Source: Erysipelothrix piscisicarius (GTDB taxonomy: Bacteria; Bacillota_I; Bacilli_A; Erysipelotrichales; Erysipelotrichaceae). Taken from it: a stretch of 64,000 nucleotides of DNA. The stretch is taken from assembly GCF_003931795.1 (NCBI RefSeq), contig NZ_CP034234.1, forward strand, positions 1 through 64,000. Direction: 5' to 3'. The position numbers were made by a program, and so were the translations under genes. Shown here piece after piece: positions 50,264 to 59,151 of this stretch; the stretch's first letter is position 1, and each line of letters opens with the position of its first letter. The notes below the pieces were generated by a model that saw only the letters and a program-made list of their open reading frames with translations, had not been told where the DNA came from and did not search any database.

Positions 50264-51408
50264 TGCGAAAATACCTACCTCACGGGGTCATCCTTCTAAT
50301 CATCATTTTATGTTCGTTGTTATCGTATCACTTTCAAAATCATGCGGTTATGGCACAGTCCTTGGAAAGTAAACATGACGCTTTGTATCAAGGAACCGTA
50401 ACAAAGGTCCGAACCGAAAAAGATGAAACAACGAAAATGACGAAGCTATTTTTAGAAGTATACTCTGAATCTTTTCCATATCTTAATAAAACAATTTCAA
50501 TCGAACAATCCTTGAGTGAAAATACGGCTCAGGCCCTTCTTCCATTACAAAAAGGGGACTCTGTTCTATTGAATCAAACGACAAATGATGAGGGGGTCCA
50601 GTATACGCTCAATGGTCCAACCCGAAGCATGCGTGTATTTGTCGTGATTGGGATCTTTAGTATCCTCTTACTGGTTATTGCAAGAAAACAAGGTTTGAAA
50701 ACGTTAATGTCGTTTGCGTCAACGGTTTTCGTGGTTGGAACCGTCTTTATACCTGGTATTTTAGCCCAACAAAATATGTATCTTTTGGTATTGGTTGTTG
50801 CGCTCTGCATTACCCTTCTATCATTTATCACATTGTCGGGATTCTCCAAGAAAACAATGGCTTCTATTATTGGGACACTGGGGGGTGTTTTGGTCGCAAT
50901 CGTATCGGCAATGCTGATTGTCTTCTTTTTAAAGATTCGAGGTGCAGCGTCAGAAGAATACTCGTATATTGCGATGATGAATCGCGAACAGCCTTTCAAT
51001 GTAAATCAAATTCTCTTCGGTGCTGTAATCATTGGGGGACTTGGGGCGATGATGGATATTTCAATGTCTATTGCTTCATCAATGTGCGAGATGATTGAAA
51101 TCGAAGCGTCCTTACCAAGACGCGATCTCGTGAAAGCAGGGATGAACGTGGGCATTGATGCAATCTCAACCATGGTCACAACGCTTGTCTTGGCATATAC
51201 AGGAGGTGCTTTGCCATCAATCATCCTCTTAAATCTCTATCAGCGAAGTGGTACCTATATTCTCAATAGCTTATGGTTTTCCGTTGAAGTCCTCCAAGCA
51301 CTTGTTGGTTCCATCGGCATGATGGCAGCCGTTCCATTAACCGTATATTTTATGAGTTGGATTCAAAAGCATTTACAACGAAAAACGAATACGAAAACCT
51401 GTAGTTAA
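50263..51408 (+). CDS. YibE/F family membrane protein
   Basis: 381 residues from ATG 50263, overlapping the stop of the M23 gene by one base (TGATG). One N-terminal helix, an extracellular beta-rich domain (YQGTVTKVRTEKDETTKM, about 45-115), then about seven helices. The family signature is in GAVIIGGLGAMMDISMSIASSM (about 255-275). YibE/F proteins are of unknown function; some are thought to be transporters. Its place in a zinc/wall-hydrolase operon hints at a role in metal or envelope processes. Confidence 0.88.
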   Translation: MRKYLPHGVILLIIILCSLLSYHFQNHAVMAQSLESKHDALYQGTVTKVRTEKDETTKMTKLFLEVYSESFPYLNKTISIEQSLSENTAQALLPLQKGDSVLLNQTTNDEGVQYTLNGPTRSMRVFVVIGIFSILLLVIARKQGLKTLMSFASTVFVVGTVFIPGILAQQNMYLLVLVVALCITLLSFITLSGFSKKTMASIIGTLGGVLVAIVSAMLIVFFLKIRGAASEEYSYIAMMNREQPFNVNQILFGAVIIGGLGAMMDISMSIASSMCEMIEIEASLPRRDLVKAGMNVGIDAISTMVTTLVLAYTGGALPSIILLNLYQRSGTYILNSLWFSVEVLQALVGSIGMMAAVPLTVYFMSWIQKHLQRKTNTKTCS

Positions 51409-51485
51409 ATGGTTGTATATCATAGTTTTTCATATCTATGTATGGTAATTATCATCCGTACAAATAGATGATAAGGGGTGTTTAT

Positions 51486-51510
51486 ATGAAAAAAACTATT
51501 GTACCAGAAG
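51486..51510. terminator. Left half of a terminator split by IS copy 2
   Basis: AAAAACTATTGTACC here can pair with GGATAATGGTTTTT at 52787-52800 on the other side of the element, forming a 14-bp stem with two GU pairs and one bulge. T runs on both outer sides would serve the convergent yibEF and OCD genes. Confidence 0.6.
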
Positions 51511-51550
51511 GGAACTGACCTAGTTCCTTGGGACTAAAGAAAAACCCAAG

Positions 51551-52411
51551 TTAGGATGAAGTTAACCGATAATTTACGGGAGATTGATATCCTAGCTTTT
51601 CTTGTATTCGATTTTCATTGTAATATTTTAAATAGTTTATCACAGTTTGTGATACAATTTCAGTAGAACCCTTTAGTTCTGGGTTTAATTCGAATGTTTC
51701 ACACTTTAGCGAGGCATGAAACGATTCGATAGGAGCATTATCAGCGGGTGTCCCCTTACGGGACATACTCATGGTAATGCTTTTATTTTTTACTTTGAGT
51801 TGATACTCTTTTGATGTATAGACACTCCCTTGATCAGAATGAAGAATACATGGCTGAACGATATCCGGAAGTTGATTTAATGTATCAACCACACATTCTG
51901 GGTTTTGTCTGTCACTCAATGTAGACGCAATAATCTCACCATTATATAAATCCATGATCGTAGATAAATAGAGCATCTTATGGCCATAAGGGATGTAAGT
52001 GATATCTGTCACCAATTTCTCTAGAGGACGTAGTGATTTAAAGTCGCGATTAATGATATTGGGCATAATGATCTTCGGATTTTGTTTTTCGATACCGTTT
52101 GACCTTAACACGGCATTGACATTGGTGTTTCTGCATTATCTTTTGAACAGTGTTCTTATTGATAATTCTTTCTTTCGAATTAATGCAGTTATTTTCGATA
52201 TCCATAACGAAATTTATTTTCTTTACAAAGTTCAATTACTAATCCTTCATTGACAGAATAATTATTAGACTCTAGTTGCTCTTTTAGTCCAACGGTAATA
52301 CGTTGACTTAGGTACCCAAAAGATTCAAGATATCTTTAAGAGATACAGTGTTGCGATACTCTTCAACGAGCTTGATGATTATTTCAGGAACCACATCCTT
52401 TCTCTTTCAAA
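51551..52411 (-). pseudogene. IS3-family transposase OrfB, copy 2, frame broken
   Basis: DDE integrase. The C-terminal 186 residues are intact: LVTDITYIPYGHK (first Asp), CILHSDQGSVYTSKEY (second Asp), APIESFHASLKCETF (Glu), then ENRIQEKLGYQSPVNYR. Upstream, FRYGYRK and the next block are in different frames, and a second break lies near 52095. The first break is shared with copy 1, so it is old or part of the element; the second is not. Confidence 0.8.
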
Positions 52412-52694
52412 TACTTTTTAATAGTTCAATTTGTTGCTCCAAAGATTTAATTCTAAGTCTTTGTGTTTCTTCGACCGTGTCTCCTTCAGGCCCTTTTCCA
52501 AAAGTATATTGCTTGCCTACAGGTTGAGAAAATCGATAGTGTTCACCATTTCGATACCATCTCCACCATGTTTTGACTTGTGTTACATTTTTTATTCCAA
52601 GTTCAGTCTGAATAAACCTGCTTGAGTAGCCTGCCAATTTCATTTCTATAACTTTCATCTTTGTCTCATAGCTATGCATAGTTCGTGTTCCCAT
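52407..52694 (-). CDS. IS3-family transposase OrfA, copy 2
   Basis: 95-residue DNA-binding subunit. MHSYETKMKVIEMKLAGYSSRFIQTELGIKNVTQVKTWWRWY is the HTH; the C-terminus TVEETQRLRIKSLEQQIELL is the leucine-zipper part. The gene ends in TTAAAAAGT, a possible slippery site for the -1 shift that joins OrfA and OrfB in IS3 elements. AGGAGG precedes the start. Confidence 0.85.
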   Translation of the reverse strand: MGTRTMHSYETKMKVIEMKLAGYSSRFIQTELGIKNVTQVKTWWRWYRNGEHYRFSQPVGKQYTFGKGPEGDTVEETQRLRIKSLEQQIELLKSI

Positions 52695-52828
52695 ATAAAA
52701 ACCTCCTATATTGAACTATTTTACAATAATTCTCATACAAGAGGTTTTTTTCTTTAGTCCCACGGAACTAGGTCAGTTCCAAACATGGATAATGGTTTTT
52801 CATTTGTATACATCGAAACGTACCGTAA

Positions 52829-53806
52829 TTAAATTTCAGTACCAATTCCTAGTTCGCGTGCTTTTTCATAAATCTTATGTGCCACAACAACATCAAGAAC
52901 TGCAGTCCCTACAGATTTAAAGAATGTAATTTGATCATCACGTTGACGTCCTTTTGAACCGTCAAGTGCTAAAGTACCCATCTCCACAAAATCTTCTTTT
53001 GTTTTAAGATTTTGTTCCAAGGCACTCAAGACATCCCCAGCTTCTGCAAAGACACCATCAAAGGTATCAACCACAACAACATCTGCTTTCGCAATCGCTT
53101 CAACAGGAACTTCTTTCATTTCTGAAGTATACGCACCCACACCATTAACGTGAGCGCCTGGTTTCACAAGGGAACCATCAAATACAGGACGTTTTGATGT
53201 TGTAACTGCAGTAATAATATCCGCATTTGAAATGGCTGTATCAACATCTTCAACTAAATAAATTTCAGTATTGTATGACGCAAATTTTTCATTCATGCGT
53301 GCTACAAATTTTTCCGCAAATTCACGGTTAAGATCCACAACACCCACACGGTCTAAATCACGAACAACAAGCATTGCTTCAAGTTGAGATTCCGCTTGTC
53401 CACCTGCTCCAATTAAAACCGCTTCTTTCGCATCAGCACATGCAAGGTAATCCGTTGCAGCACCTTGAACAGCACCCGTTCTTAATTGTGTTAAATAAGT
53501 ACCATCCAACATGGCACAAACTTCTCCCGTTTTCCCATCAAGTAGCACCATTTGTGCAGGTACTGCTGGTTTTCCAAGACTTGGATTATTTGGGAATACA
53601 GAAACAATTTTAATTCCTGTAGTATTCAACTCTGAAACATAAGCAGGCATAAATAAGTTTTGCCCATTTTTCGCATCAATATTTGTACGAAGGGGTACTG
53701 TGGTACCACCTTCTGTATACATGCGTAACGCTTCTTTATCCGCTTCAATGGCTTCTTTCATTGAAAATACATTTTCGATATCACTCTTACTAATAACTAA
53801 CATCAT
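52829..53806 (-). CDS. Ornithine cyclodeaminase / mu-crystallin family dehydrogenase
   Basis: 325-residue NAD(P)-dependent enzyme. The Rossmann motif is in AVLIGAGGQAESQLEAMLVVRDLDRVGVVD (about 130-158), with substrate-side RTGAVQGAATDYLA and VNGVGAYTSEMKEVP. Members act as ornithine cyclodeaminases, alanine dehydrogenases or pyrroline/ketimine reductases; the sequence does not decide among them. Strong AGGAGG site. It is the last gene of an operon with a TSUP exporter (6-nt gap) and a TrmB regulator. Confidence 0.9.
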   Translation of the reverse strand: MMLVISKSDIENVFSMKEAIEADKEALRMYTEGGTTVPLRTNIDAKNGQNLFMPAYVSELNTTGIKIVSVFPNNPSLGKPAVPAQMVLLDGKTGEVCAMLDGTYLTQLRTGAVQGAATDYLACADAKEAVLIGAGGQAESQLEAMLVVRDLDRVGVVDLNREFAEKFVARMNEKFASYNTEIYLVEDVDTAISNADIITAVTTSKRPVFDGSLVKPGAHVNGVGAYTSEMKEVPVEAIAKADVVVVDTFDGVFAEAGDVLSALEQNLKTKEDFVEMGTLALDGSKGRQRDDQITFFKSVGTAVLDVVVAHKIYEKARELGIGTEI

Positions 53807-53812
53807 AGCCTC

Positions 53813-54697
53813 CTAGTTTGCTTCTACCATTTTTTTTGATTTAAAGAACTCTTCATAAATCATGTTTGCTCCACTATAGAGAAGAATTCCCGCTACAAGC
53901 CATTGTAACATACTTACATCTAACGACTTCACAAGGAAAACTGCAATAAGAACCCCTAAAACACCAAGTGTTGACGTGAATAATGTAATCTTACGGCTGT
54001 ATTCACCAAATTTAATAAATTGCATGCTTCCAACAGGAACTGAGAATGTCGCAGCACCCATCATAATTGGGAATGCAACCCCTGGGTTCAGACCCATTCC
54101 ATAAACCGTAACCATTGTTAGTGCATAAGAACCAATACCAATATTATTTAAAGCGCCAAAGATAAAGATTAAGATTGCAGTCACAACAAGTTTCACGCCA
54201 TAAAGTCCCGTAGCCGTTCCACCTGATGGAATAATATTCATTTTACCTGCAACAATTAATGTTGATGCAATCACAAGACCAATACCGATAAATTTACGAA
54301 TCAATTCAACGGGTAGTTTCACAACAAAGCGTGGTCCGACATAAGCACCTAAAATTTGTGCTCCAATACATACAAGTAATGTAGTAAGATCGACTTGAAT
54401 TCCAGAGATGTATGATAATGCCATAACTGCTACGGGTAACACACATTGTGTATTTAATGTACCAGGTAAGCGTTTATCATCCACCCACTTTAATTTACGA
54501 TACAAGACCGTTGAAATCGCAAAGTCTGAAATTCCAAATGTTGATAAAAAGAACATAATAAATGATGAAATAGCGAGACCAACAGTCGGTGCGGGTTCTG
54601 CTTTTGTTTCTTCACGGTGGGCTAATAAGTCCATAACAAATTTCACTAAGAAGGCCCCGTTAATTAAAACGATGGCTCCTAAAATTATTCCTAACAT
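53813..54697 (-). CDS. TSUP family (TauE/SafE) membrane transporter
   Basis: 294 residues, about eight helices. Two-fold repeat: AISSFIMFFLSTFGISDFAISTVLYRK in the first half and ILIFIFGALNNIGIGSYALTMVTVYGMG in the second, as in TauE/SafE proteins that export sulfite, sulfoacetate or other organosulfur anions. The paired OCD gene suggests an amino- or sulfo-amino-acid product, but that is inference. Starts 13 nt after the TrmB gene stop. Confidence 0.85.
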   Translation of the reverse strand: MLGIILGAIVLINGAFLVKFVMDLLAHREETKAEPAPTVGLAISSFIMFFLSTFGISDFAISTVLYRKLKWVDDKRLPGTLNTQCVLPVAVMALSYISGIQVDLTTLLVCIGAQILGAYVGPRFVVKLPVELIRKFIGIGLVIASTLIVAGKMNIIPSGGTATGLYGVKLVVTAILIFIFGALNNIGIGSYALTMVTVYGMGLNPGVAFPIMMGAATFSVPVGSMQFIKFGEYSRKITLFTSTLGVLGVLIAVFLVKSLDVSMLQWLVAGILLYSGANMIYEEFFKSKKMVEAN

Positions 54698-54710
54698 AAT
54701 GTTTTCTCCC

Positions 54711-55508
54711 TTAGAATAGTGTTTTTATTTTGAGTAAGTCGGGTCCAAATTCTTTCTTCGCTTCTTCATCTAACGCATCAATCAATCTTAAGCAATACGC
54801 ATCATGACGTACATTCTCTTTGGCTAAAAACACCATGCTGGGTGCTTTTGTCCACAAGACCTCTACATTTTGTGGCTCTATATGACCAAAGATGAGTGCT
54901 TCATCATCCACAACAAGATTAATCCATCGACAACCACGGTTTTCCGCTAACATCGCTTCCTCAAAACCATGAGCGTAAACGTGTTTTAAATCGACCTCAT
55001 AGTTCTTATCCTTGCTGTAAAGAATCACAACAAGATTTCCAGATCGTGCCTCGAATTGTTTAAGTTCATCATAGATTAGCGGTAAATCCTCTTTCCAAAC
55101 TTGTAACAAAACGGTTGATTTTGCTTCATGAATCAAACGACGACAGCGATTAAAGACATTTTCATAACCTTTTAAACTCCATAACTCCGTTGATTCAATT
55201 TTATGACTAAAACGTTGTAATTCATCCGAAACATCACCAAGACGATCATTCATTTGATATTTAAAATTATCAATGACCCCTTGAATATCCACAGCACTGT
55301 AATGCACCGGATCTGTTTGTTTAGAAACCAATACAGCACCCTTATCTCTAAGGCTCTCGAGTATGTTATACACCTTAGAACGGGCTACCCCTGATAATTT
55401 ACTGGCTTCATATCCTGTCATTGGATTGTTTTGTAAAAGCGTCAAATAGACTTTTGACTCTGATTTTGAAAAGTTTAAACTCTTTAACAATGAAACAGCT
55501 TTTTCCAT
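54711..55508 (-). CDS. TrmB-family transcriptional regulator
   Basis: 265 residues. Winged helix 5-75: SLNFSKSESKVYLTLLQNNPMTGYEASKLSGVARSKVYNILESLRDKG, the typical TrmB HTH. Then a coiled linker and a phospholipase-D-like sensor domain (about 110-260: RRLIHEAKSTVLLQVWKEDLPLIYDELKQF). First gene of the OCD operon, and therefore its likely repressor or activator. A perfect palindrome between its -10 and start codon supports autoregulation. Confidence 0.9.
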   Translation of the reverse strand: MEKAVSLLKSLNFSKSESKVYLTLLQNNPMTGYEASKLSGVARSKVYNILESLRDKGAVLVSKQTDPVHYSAVDIQGVIDNFKYQMNDRLGDVSDELQRFSHKIESTELWSLKGYENVFNRCRRLIHEAKSTVLLQVWKEDLPLIYDELKQFEARSGNLVVILYSKDKNYEVDLKHVYAHGFEEAMLAENRGCRWINLVVDDEALIFGHIEPQNVEVLWTKAPSMVFLAKENVRHDAYCLRLIDALDEEAKKEFGPDLLKIKTLF

Positions 55509-55528
55509 TGAATCACCTCATTTATTGT

Positions 55529-55554
55529 AGTAGCTACTTACAGGTACTATTATA
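55529..55554 (-). promoter_or_regulatory. Promoter -10 and candidate TrmB operator
   Basis: Minus-strand TATAAT at 55549-55554 and, at the start point, the perfect 10-bp palindrome AGTAGCTACT (55529-55538) within a longer dyad (AGTACC...GGTACT-like). The 235-bp gap 55509-55743 holds nothing else I recognise. Confidence 0.4.
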
Positions 55555-55709
55555 ATCATCATCCTATTTTCTTGACGAGTGTTTCAAAGTACAAAACCGC
55601 AGAATAATACAAATTAAAGCATAAAAAAACCAAAAAGAACCTTACTTTGTGAAAATCATAGCAAAGTTCAACAATAACCTTCGTAATCCATTCACACAAA
55701 AAGAAAAAA

Positions 55710-55729
55710 AAAACTGGTCTCCCAGTTTT
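55710..55729 (-). terminator. Terminator of the small membrane protein gene
   Basis: AAAACTGG / CCCAGTTTT hairpin with flanking A/T runs. Confidence 0.8.
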
Positions 55730-55743
55730 CCAATCGTCCTAAA

Positions 55744-56001
55744 TTATGATTTGCGACGTTTTCCAAGATATTTAAGAACAAGCGATACCAAGACACAAGC
55801 CATCGCAATGTATAAATACCATTGTTGCTTCGTGAATACTCCAATAAACACAAAAATTAATGAAGCAATGCTTAATGCAAGCGAAGCAATTTCTGACTTT
55901 TCATTTGCTTGAGCTTCTTTAACACTTGCCTGTTTTAACTGTTTCTTACTCACATGTTCCCCCGGAACACGGTTTTTCTTCTCACGTGATTTACGACCCA
56001 T
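55744..56001 (-). CDS. Small two-helix membrane protein
   Basis: 85 residues. A very basic N-terminus (MGRKSREKKNRVPGEHVSKKQLKQ) is followed by two helices (IASLALSIASLIFVFIGVF and WYLYIAMACVLVSLVLKYL) and a basic tail. AGGAGG-like site (AAGGAGGAC) 9 nt upstream. No family recognised; monocistronic. Confidence 0.75.
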   Translation of the reverse strand: MGRKSREKKNRVPGEHVSKKQLKQASVKEAQANEKSEIASLALSIASLIFVFIGVFTKQQWYLYIAMACVLVSLVLKYLGKRRKS

Positions 56002-56102
56002 GATCAGTCCTCCTTATTTTCCATAATCTGCACCATCGTTTGCATTGGTGATGTACACGATACATATTATACGTTAAATCGTTTTATTTCAATTCATGAT
56101 GA

Positions 56103-56133
56103 CATAAGAAAAACTACACAGGGTGTAGTTTAG
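56103..56133 (-). terminator. Terminator after the pyrophosphatase-like gene
   Basis: AAACTACAC / GTGTAGTTT stem; the gene's stop is at 56130. Confidence 0.75.
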
Positions 56134-56513
56134 TCAGTCATTGCCCATTCCGGTAACACATTGCCACGTCGAACTAAAATCCCTTTTTGATAATCCGTTT
56201 GGTTAATAAAACGAATGGTTTCAAGTTCTTCCGCTTCAGTACAACCCCATAAAAGTTTCACTTCTAAATCTCTCTTTAAAATATCCGCGACAATCATCAC
56301 AGCGTCTGCACTTGAACGTTTTAAACTTCCTTTGAATACCTTGATTTGATCTGTGTCTTCAAGATACCCATAATCAACAGGATACACCATATTCATATAC
56401 TTAGGATGGTGAGACCCTTTGACTTGAGAAATTACTACATTTGTTGATAAAACGAGTGAATCGATTTTCTGCCAAAAATAACCATTGTTTAATAATTCCT
56501 GCATGTACATCAT
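56130..56513 (-). CDS. Inorganic pyrophosphatase-like protein, short
   Basis: 127 residues. KGSHHPKYMNMVYPVDYGYLED matches the beta-strand signature of family I pyrophosphatases (HP-Y---YP-NYGY), but the usual triad motif D-D-PxD is absent: the corresponding region is VFKGSLKRSSADAVMIV. It is also shorter than the 160-175-residue enzymes. This small variant is widespread in Clostridia and relatives; enzymatic activity is doubtful. Either a binding protein or a minimal enzyme. Confidence 0.7.
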   Translation of the reverse strand: MMYMQELLNNGYFWQKIDSLVLSTNVVISQVKGSHHPKYMNMVYPVDYGYLEDTDQIKVFKGSLKRSSADAVMIVADILKRDLEVKLLWGCTEAEELETIRFINQTDYQKGILVRRGNVLPEWAMTD

Positions 56514-56656
56514 CCTTATCTCTCTACTGGTGATATTATAACCTTTGTTTCATAAAATGTAAATATATGATATTTTTCATGAAAAATGCTTACAATTAAT
56601 CACACCGCTACGCAAACGGTGATTTAAAATCCAAACTTTATCTTTATATTTTTCGT

Positions 56657-56690
56657 AAAAAAAACATGAATGCTTTGATTCATGTTTTTT
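56657..56690 (-). terminator. Terminator of the metal-ATPase operon
   Basis: AAAAAACATGAAT / ATTCATGTTTTTT hairpin just after the ATPase stop. Confidence 0.9.
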
Positions 56691-56698
56691 GGTTTTGA

Positions 56699-58795
56699 CT
56701 AACGTTTAACGTGCATAATGCGCATTGCATTCAGAACTGCAAGAATGCTTACACCAACATCCGCAATAACTGCCATCCACATTTTCGCAAGCCCTAAACT
56801 TCCTAGGACTAATACTAATATTTTGATAACCATAATGAGAATAATATTCATATACGTAATGCGTTGCGTTTTCTTTGCAATATCAATCGTTTCTAGAATT
56901 TGATGCGGGTTGTCATTGACCAACACAACATCAGAATATTCAATCGCAAGATCATTTCCACCCGCACCCATTGAAAATCCGACATCACTCAATCCCAACA
57001 CCGCAGCATCATTCATACCATCACCTGCATACGCTAAAGTTGCATTGCGTTGTGCTTTTATTTTTGAAAATTGAGAAACTTTATCTTCTGGAAGTAATTC
57101 CCCATATGCAACATCAATCCCCATCTCTTTCGCAACGCGATCCACAACGCTTTGACGGTCTCCACTTAACATGACGCTGAAAATATGACGTTTGTGTAAA
57201 TCTTCAATTAACTGCTTACTGTCATCACGAAGTGTATCATCCAATTCTATGCCACCAATTAATACATCATTTAAAACAACCAGAACGGATGTCATATCAG
57301 TTTCATAAAGACTGACATCATACCCTTCTTCTTTGACATTTTTAAGCGATCCTACAAAGACCGGATCACCATCCCAAAGGCCTCGAATCCCCTTACCAAA
57401 AACTTCCTTAACATCCGAAACACGATCTAAATTCACCGGTTTGTCGTATGCACCCACAATCGCTTTCCCAATCGGGTGGTTTGAATACGATTCTAAATGT
57501 GCTGCAATTTCTAAAACATCATCACGACCTTGAACGTCTGTAACTACAAGTTCCCCTTTTGTAAGAGTTCCGGTCTTATCAAAGACCACACCATCGACGG
57601 CTGCAAGAGCTTCAATCGATTCGCCACCTTTAATTAAGATACCTGATTTACTTGCTCGTCCGATACCCGCAAAATAACCAAGTGGAATGGACAAGACTAA
57701 GGCACAAGGACAACTAATGACTAAGAATACAAGACCCCGATAAATCCCATCATATGCAACGCCAGTTGTAATCGCCACATAAAGCATAATCACAAGGGCA
57801 AGTACAAATACAATTGGAGTATAAATACGCGAGAATTTCGTCATAAAGATTTCTGTTTTCGCTTTATTATCGGAAGATGCTTCAATCAGTGTCAACATCT
57901 TCGAGATTGTGGAATTTGAATATTCTTTCGTTACTTCCACTTCAATTGGAGATGAAAGGTTAATGGACCCCGAGAGAATCGTATCCCCTTCAAAAATATT
58001 TTCGGGCATCGATTCACCCGTGAGTGACGACATATCAAATGTTGTATTTCCTGCAACGACACGACCGTCTAGAGGAACCTGATCTGAAGGATTAATGCGA
58101 ATGCGATCCCCAATCTGAACCGTTTCACACGCGACGATTTCCTCAACACTATCTACAAGTTTACGTGCAAACTGAGGACGTTTATTCAATAATGCTTTAA
58201 TAGAATCACGGGAATCATCAACGGCTTTATGTTGGAAATATTCCCCAACACTATAGAAAACCATAACACCCAAAGCTTCTCCGTATTCCCCAATGGCCAA
58301 TGCACCAAGTGTCGCTACCGACATTAAGACATTTTCATCAAAAAATTGTTTTCGTGATAAACCACTTACAAATGCTTTGAGTACTGGCCATCCAACGACA
58401 AAATACACCGCAATGGTTAAAACGTTTAACCAACTTGCATCGATAAAGAGACGTAAAAGAATTATGAGTACCCCCAGCCAAATAAATGGTGACATGCCCG
58501 CATCCTCATGATCGTGATCATGGCCTTTATGGTCATCGTGGGGATGTTCTTGAAGGCCCTCTTCTAAGGTGACACCGATGTTCTCAATACTCTGGATGGA
58601 ATTGGTTACATTCTTTACAAACGCATCATCCACGTCAATACCTTCTTTAATTTTGAGCTTTGCTTTTCCCAAAACTACATCAACACGAGCATCTTCGATA
58701 TAGTCTTGCTTTTGAAGTTCGCGTTCAATTTTACCGGCACAATCCGCACAATGTAACCCTTCCAATTCAAATTTAACTTCTTTAATTGTTTTCAT
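56699..58795 (-). CDS. cadA: Zinc/cadmium/lead-exporting P-type ATPase (CadA/ZntA type)
   Basis: 698-residue P1B-2 ATPase exporting divalent soft metals. N-terminal metal-binding domain with GLHCADCAGKIE (Cys pair), then a His-rich stretch (HPHDDHKGHDHDHED, about 83-97). Membrane part with the CPC motif ISCPCALVLSIPLG, phosphorylation DKTGTLTKG, SNHPIGKA, and hinge AGDGMNDAAVLG. CPC together with a later conserved Asp fits zinc, cadmium and lead rather than copper. Four nt after the ArsR-type regulator, so the pair is an inducible resistance unit. Confidence 0.95.
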   Translation of the reverse strand: MKTIKEVKFELEGLHCADCAGKIERELQKQDYIEDARVDVVLGKAKLKIKEGIDVDDAFVKNVTNSIQSIENIGVTLEEGLQEHPHDDHKGHDHDHEDAGMSPFIWLGVLIILLRLFIDASWLNVLTIAVYFVVGWPVLKAFVSGLSRKQFFDENVLMSVATLGALAIGEYGEALGVMVFYSVGEYFQHKAVDDSRDSIKALLNKRPQFARKLVDSVEEIVACETVQIGDRIRINPSDQVPLDGRVVAGNTTFDMSSLTGESMPENIFEGDTILSGSINLSSPIEVEVTKEYSNSTISKMLTLIEASSDNKAKTEIFMTKFSRIYTPIVFVLALVIMLYVAITTGVAYDGIYRGLVFLVISCPCALVLSIPLGYFAGIGRASKSGILIKGGESIEALAAVDGVVFDKTGTLTKGELVVTDVQGRDDVLEIAAHLESYSNHPIGKAIVGAYDKPVNLDRVSDVKEVFGKGIRGLWDGDPVFVGSLKNVKEEGYDVSLYETDMTSVLVVLNDVLIGGIELDDTLRDDSKQLIEDLHKRHIFSVMLSGDRQSVVDRVAKEMGIDVAYGELLPEDKVSQFSKIKAQRNATLAYAGDGMNDAAVLGLSDVGFSMGAGGNDLAIEYSDVVLVNDNPHQILETIDIAKKTQRITYMNIILIMVIKILVLVLGSLGLAKMWMAVIADVGVSILAVLNAMRIMHVKR

Positions 58796-58798
58796 GAT

Positions 58799-59134
58799 TT
58801 ACTCCTTTACGTGATCCAGTGCTTGACTGAAGATTTGCATTACGTGACTATCCGCCAAGTGATAGTATGCATTTTTCCCAACTTTTGAACTTCTTACAAG
58901 ATTCATCTTTCGAAGTGAAGCCAACTGATGTGATACTGCAGATTGGGTCATCCCCAAGATTGCCGCTAAGTCATCAACACAAACCGTTTCTTGAGACAAG
59001 ATGGTAAAGATACGCAAACGTGTCGGGTCTGCAAACATTTTACACAACATCGATAAATCTGTATATTCTTCTTCCGCTAAGAGTGTTTCTTGAAGTGCTT
59101 TAATTTCGTGGTGTTCCAATTCTTTTTGATCCAT
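58799..59134 (-). CDS. ArsR/SmtB-family metal-sensing repressor (CzrA/CadC-like)
   Basis: 111 residues. Winged HTH 25-95: MFADPTRLRIFTILSQETVCVDDLAAILGMTQSAVSHQLASLRKMNLV. The alpha-3 ETVCVDDLA region has one Cys. The alpha-5 metal site is clear: D-S-H followed ten residues later by H and then E (ADSHVMQIFSQALDHVKE), i.e. the DxHx10HxxE pattern of zinc/cobalt-sensing CzrA/SmtB. It represses its own operon with the P-type ATPase until zinc or a similar ion binds. Confidence 0.93.
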   Translation of the reverse strand: MDQKELEHHEIKALQETLLAEEEYTDLSMLCKMFADPTRLRIFTILSQETVCVDDLAAILGMTQSAVSHQLASLRKMNLVRSSKVGKNAYYHLADSHVMQIFSQALDHVKE

Positions 59135-59151
59135 AAGTGTTATCCTTTCAT

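Larger units (their letters stand above)
51511..52780 (-). mobile_element. IS3-family (IS150-group-like) element, copy 2
   Basis: 1,270 bp with terminal inverted repeats of about 30 bp: GGAACTGACCTAGTTCC(T/G)TGGGACTAAAG and its complement at 52750-52780. The tip is itself a palindrome (GGAACT / AGTTCC around GACCT). Contains orfA and orfB on the minus strand. Flanks are GAAG and AAAC, so a target duplication is not exact. Confidence 0.93.
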
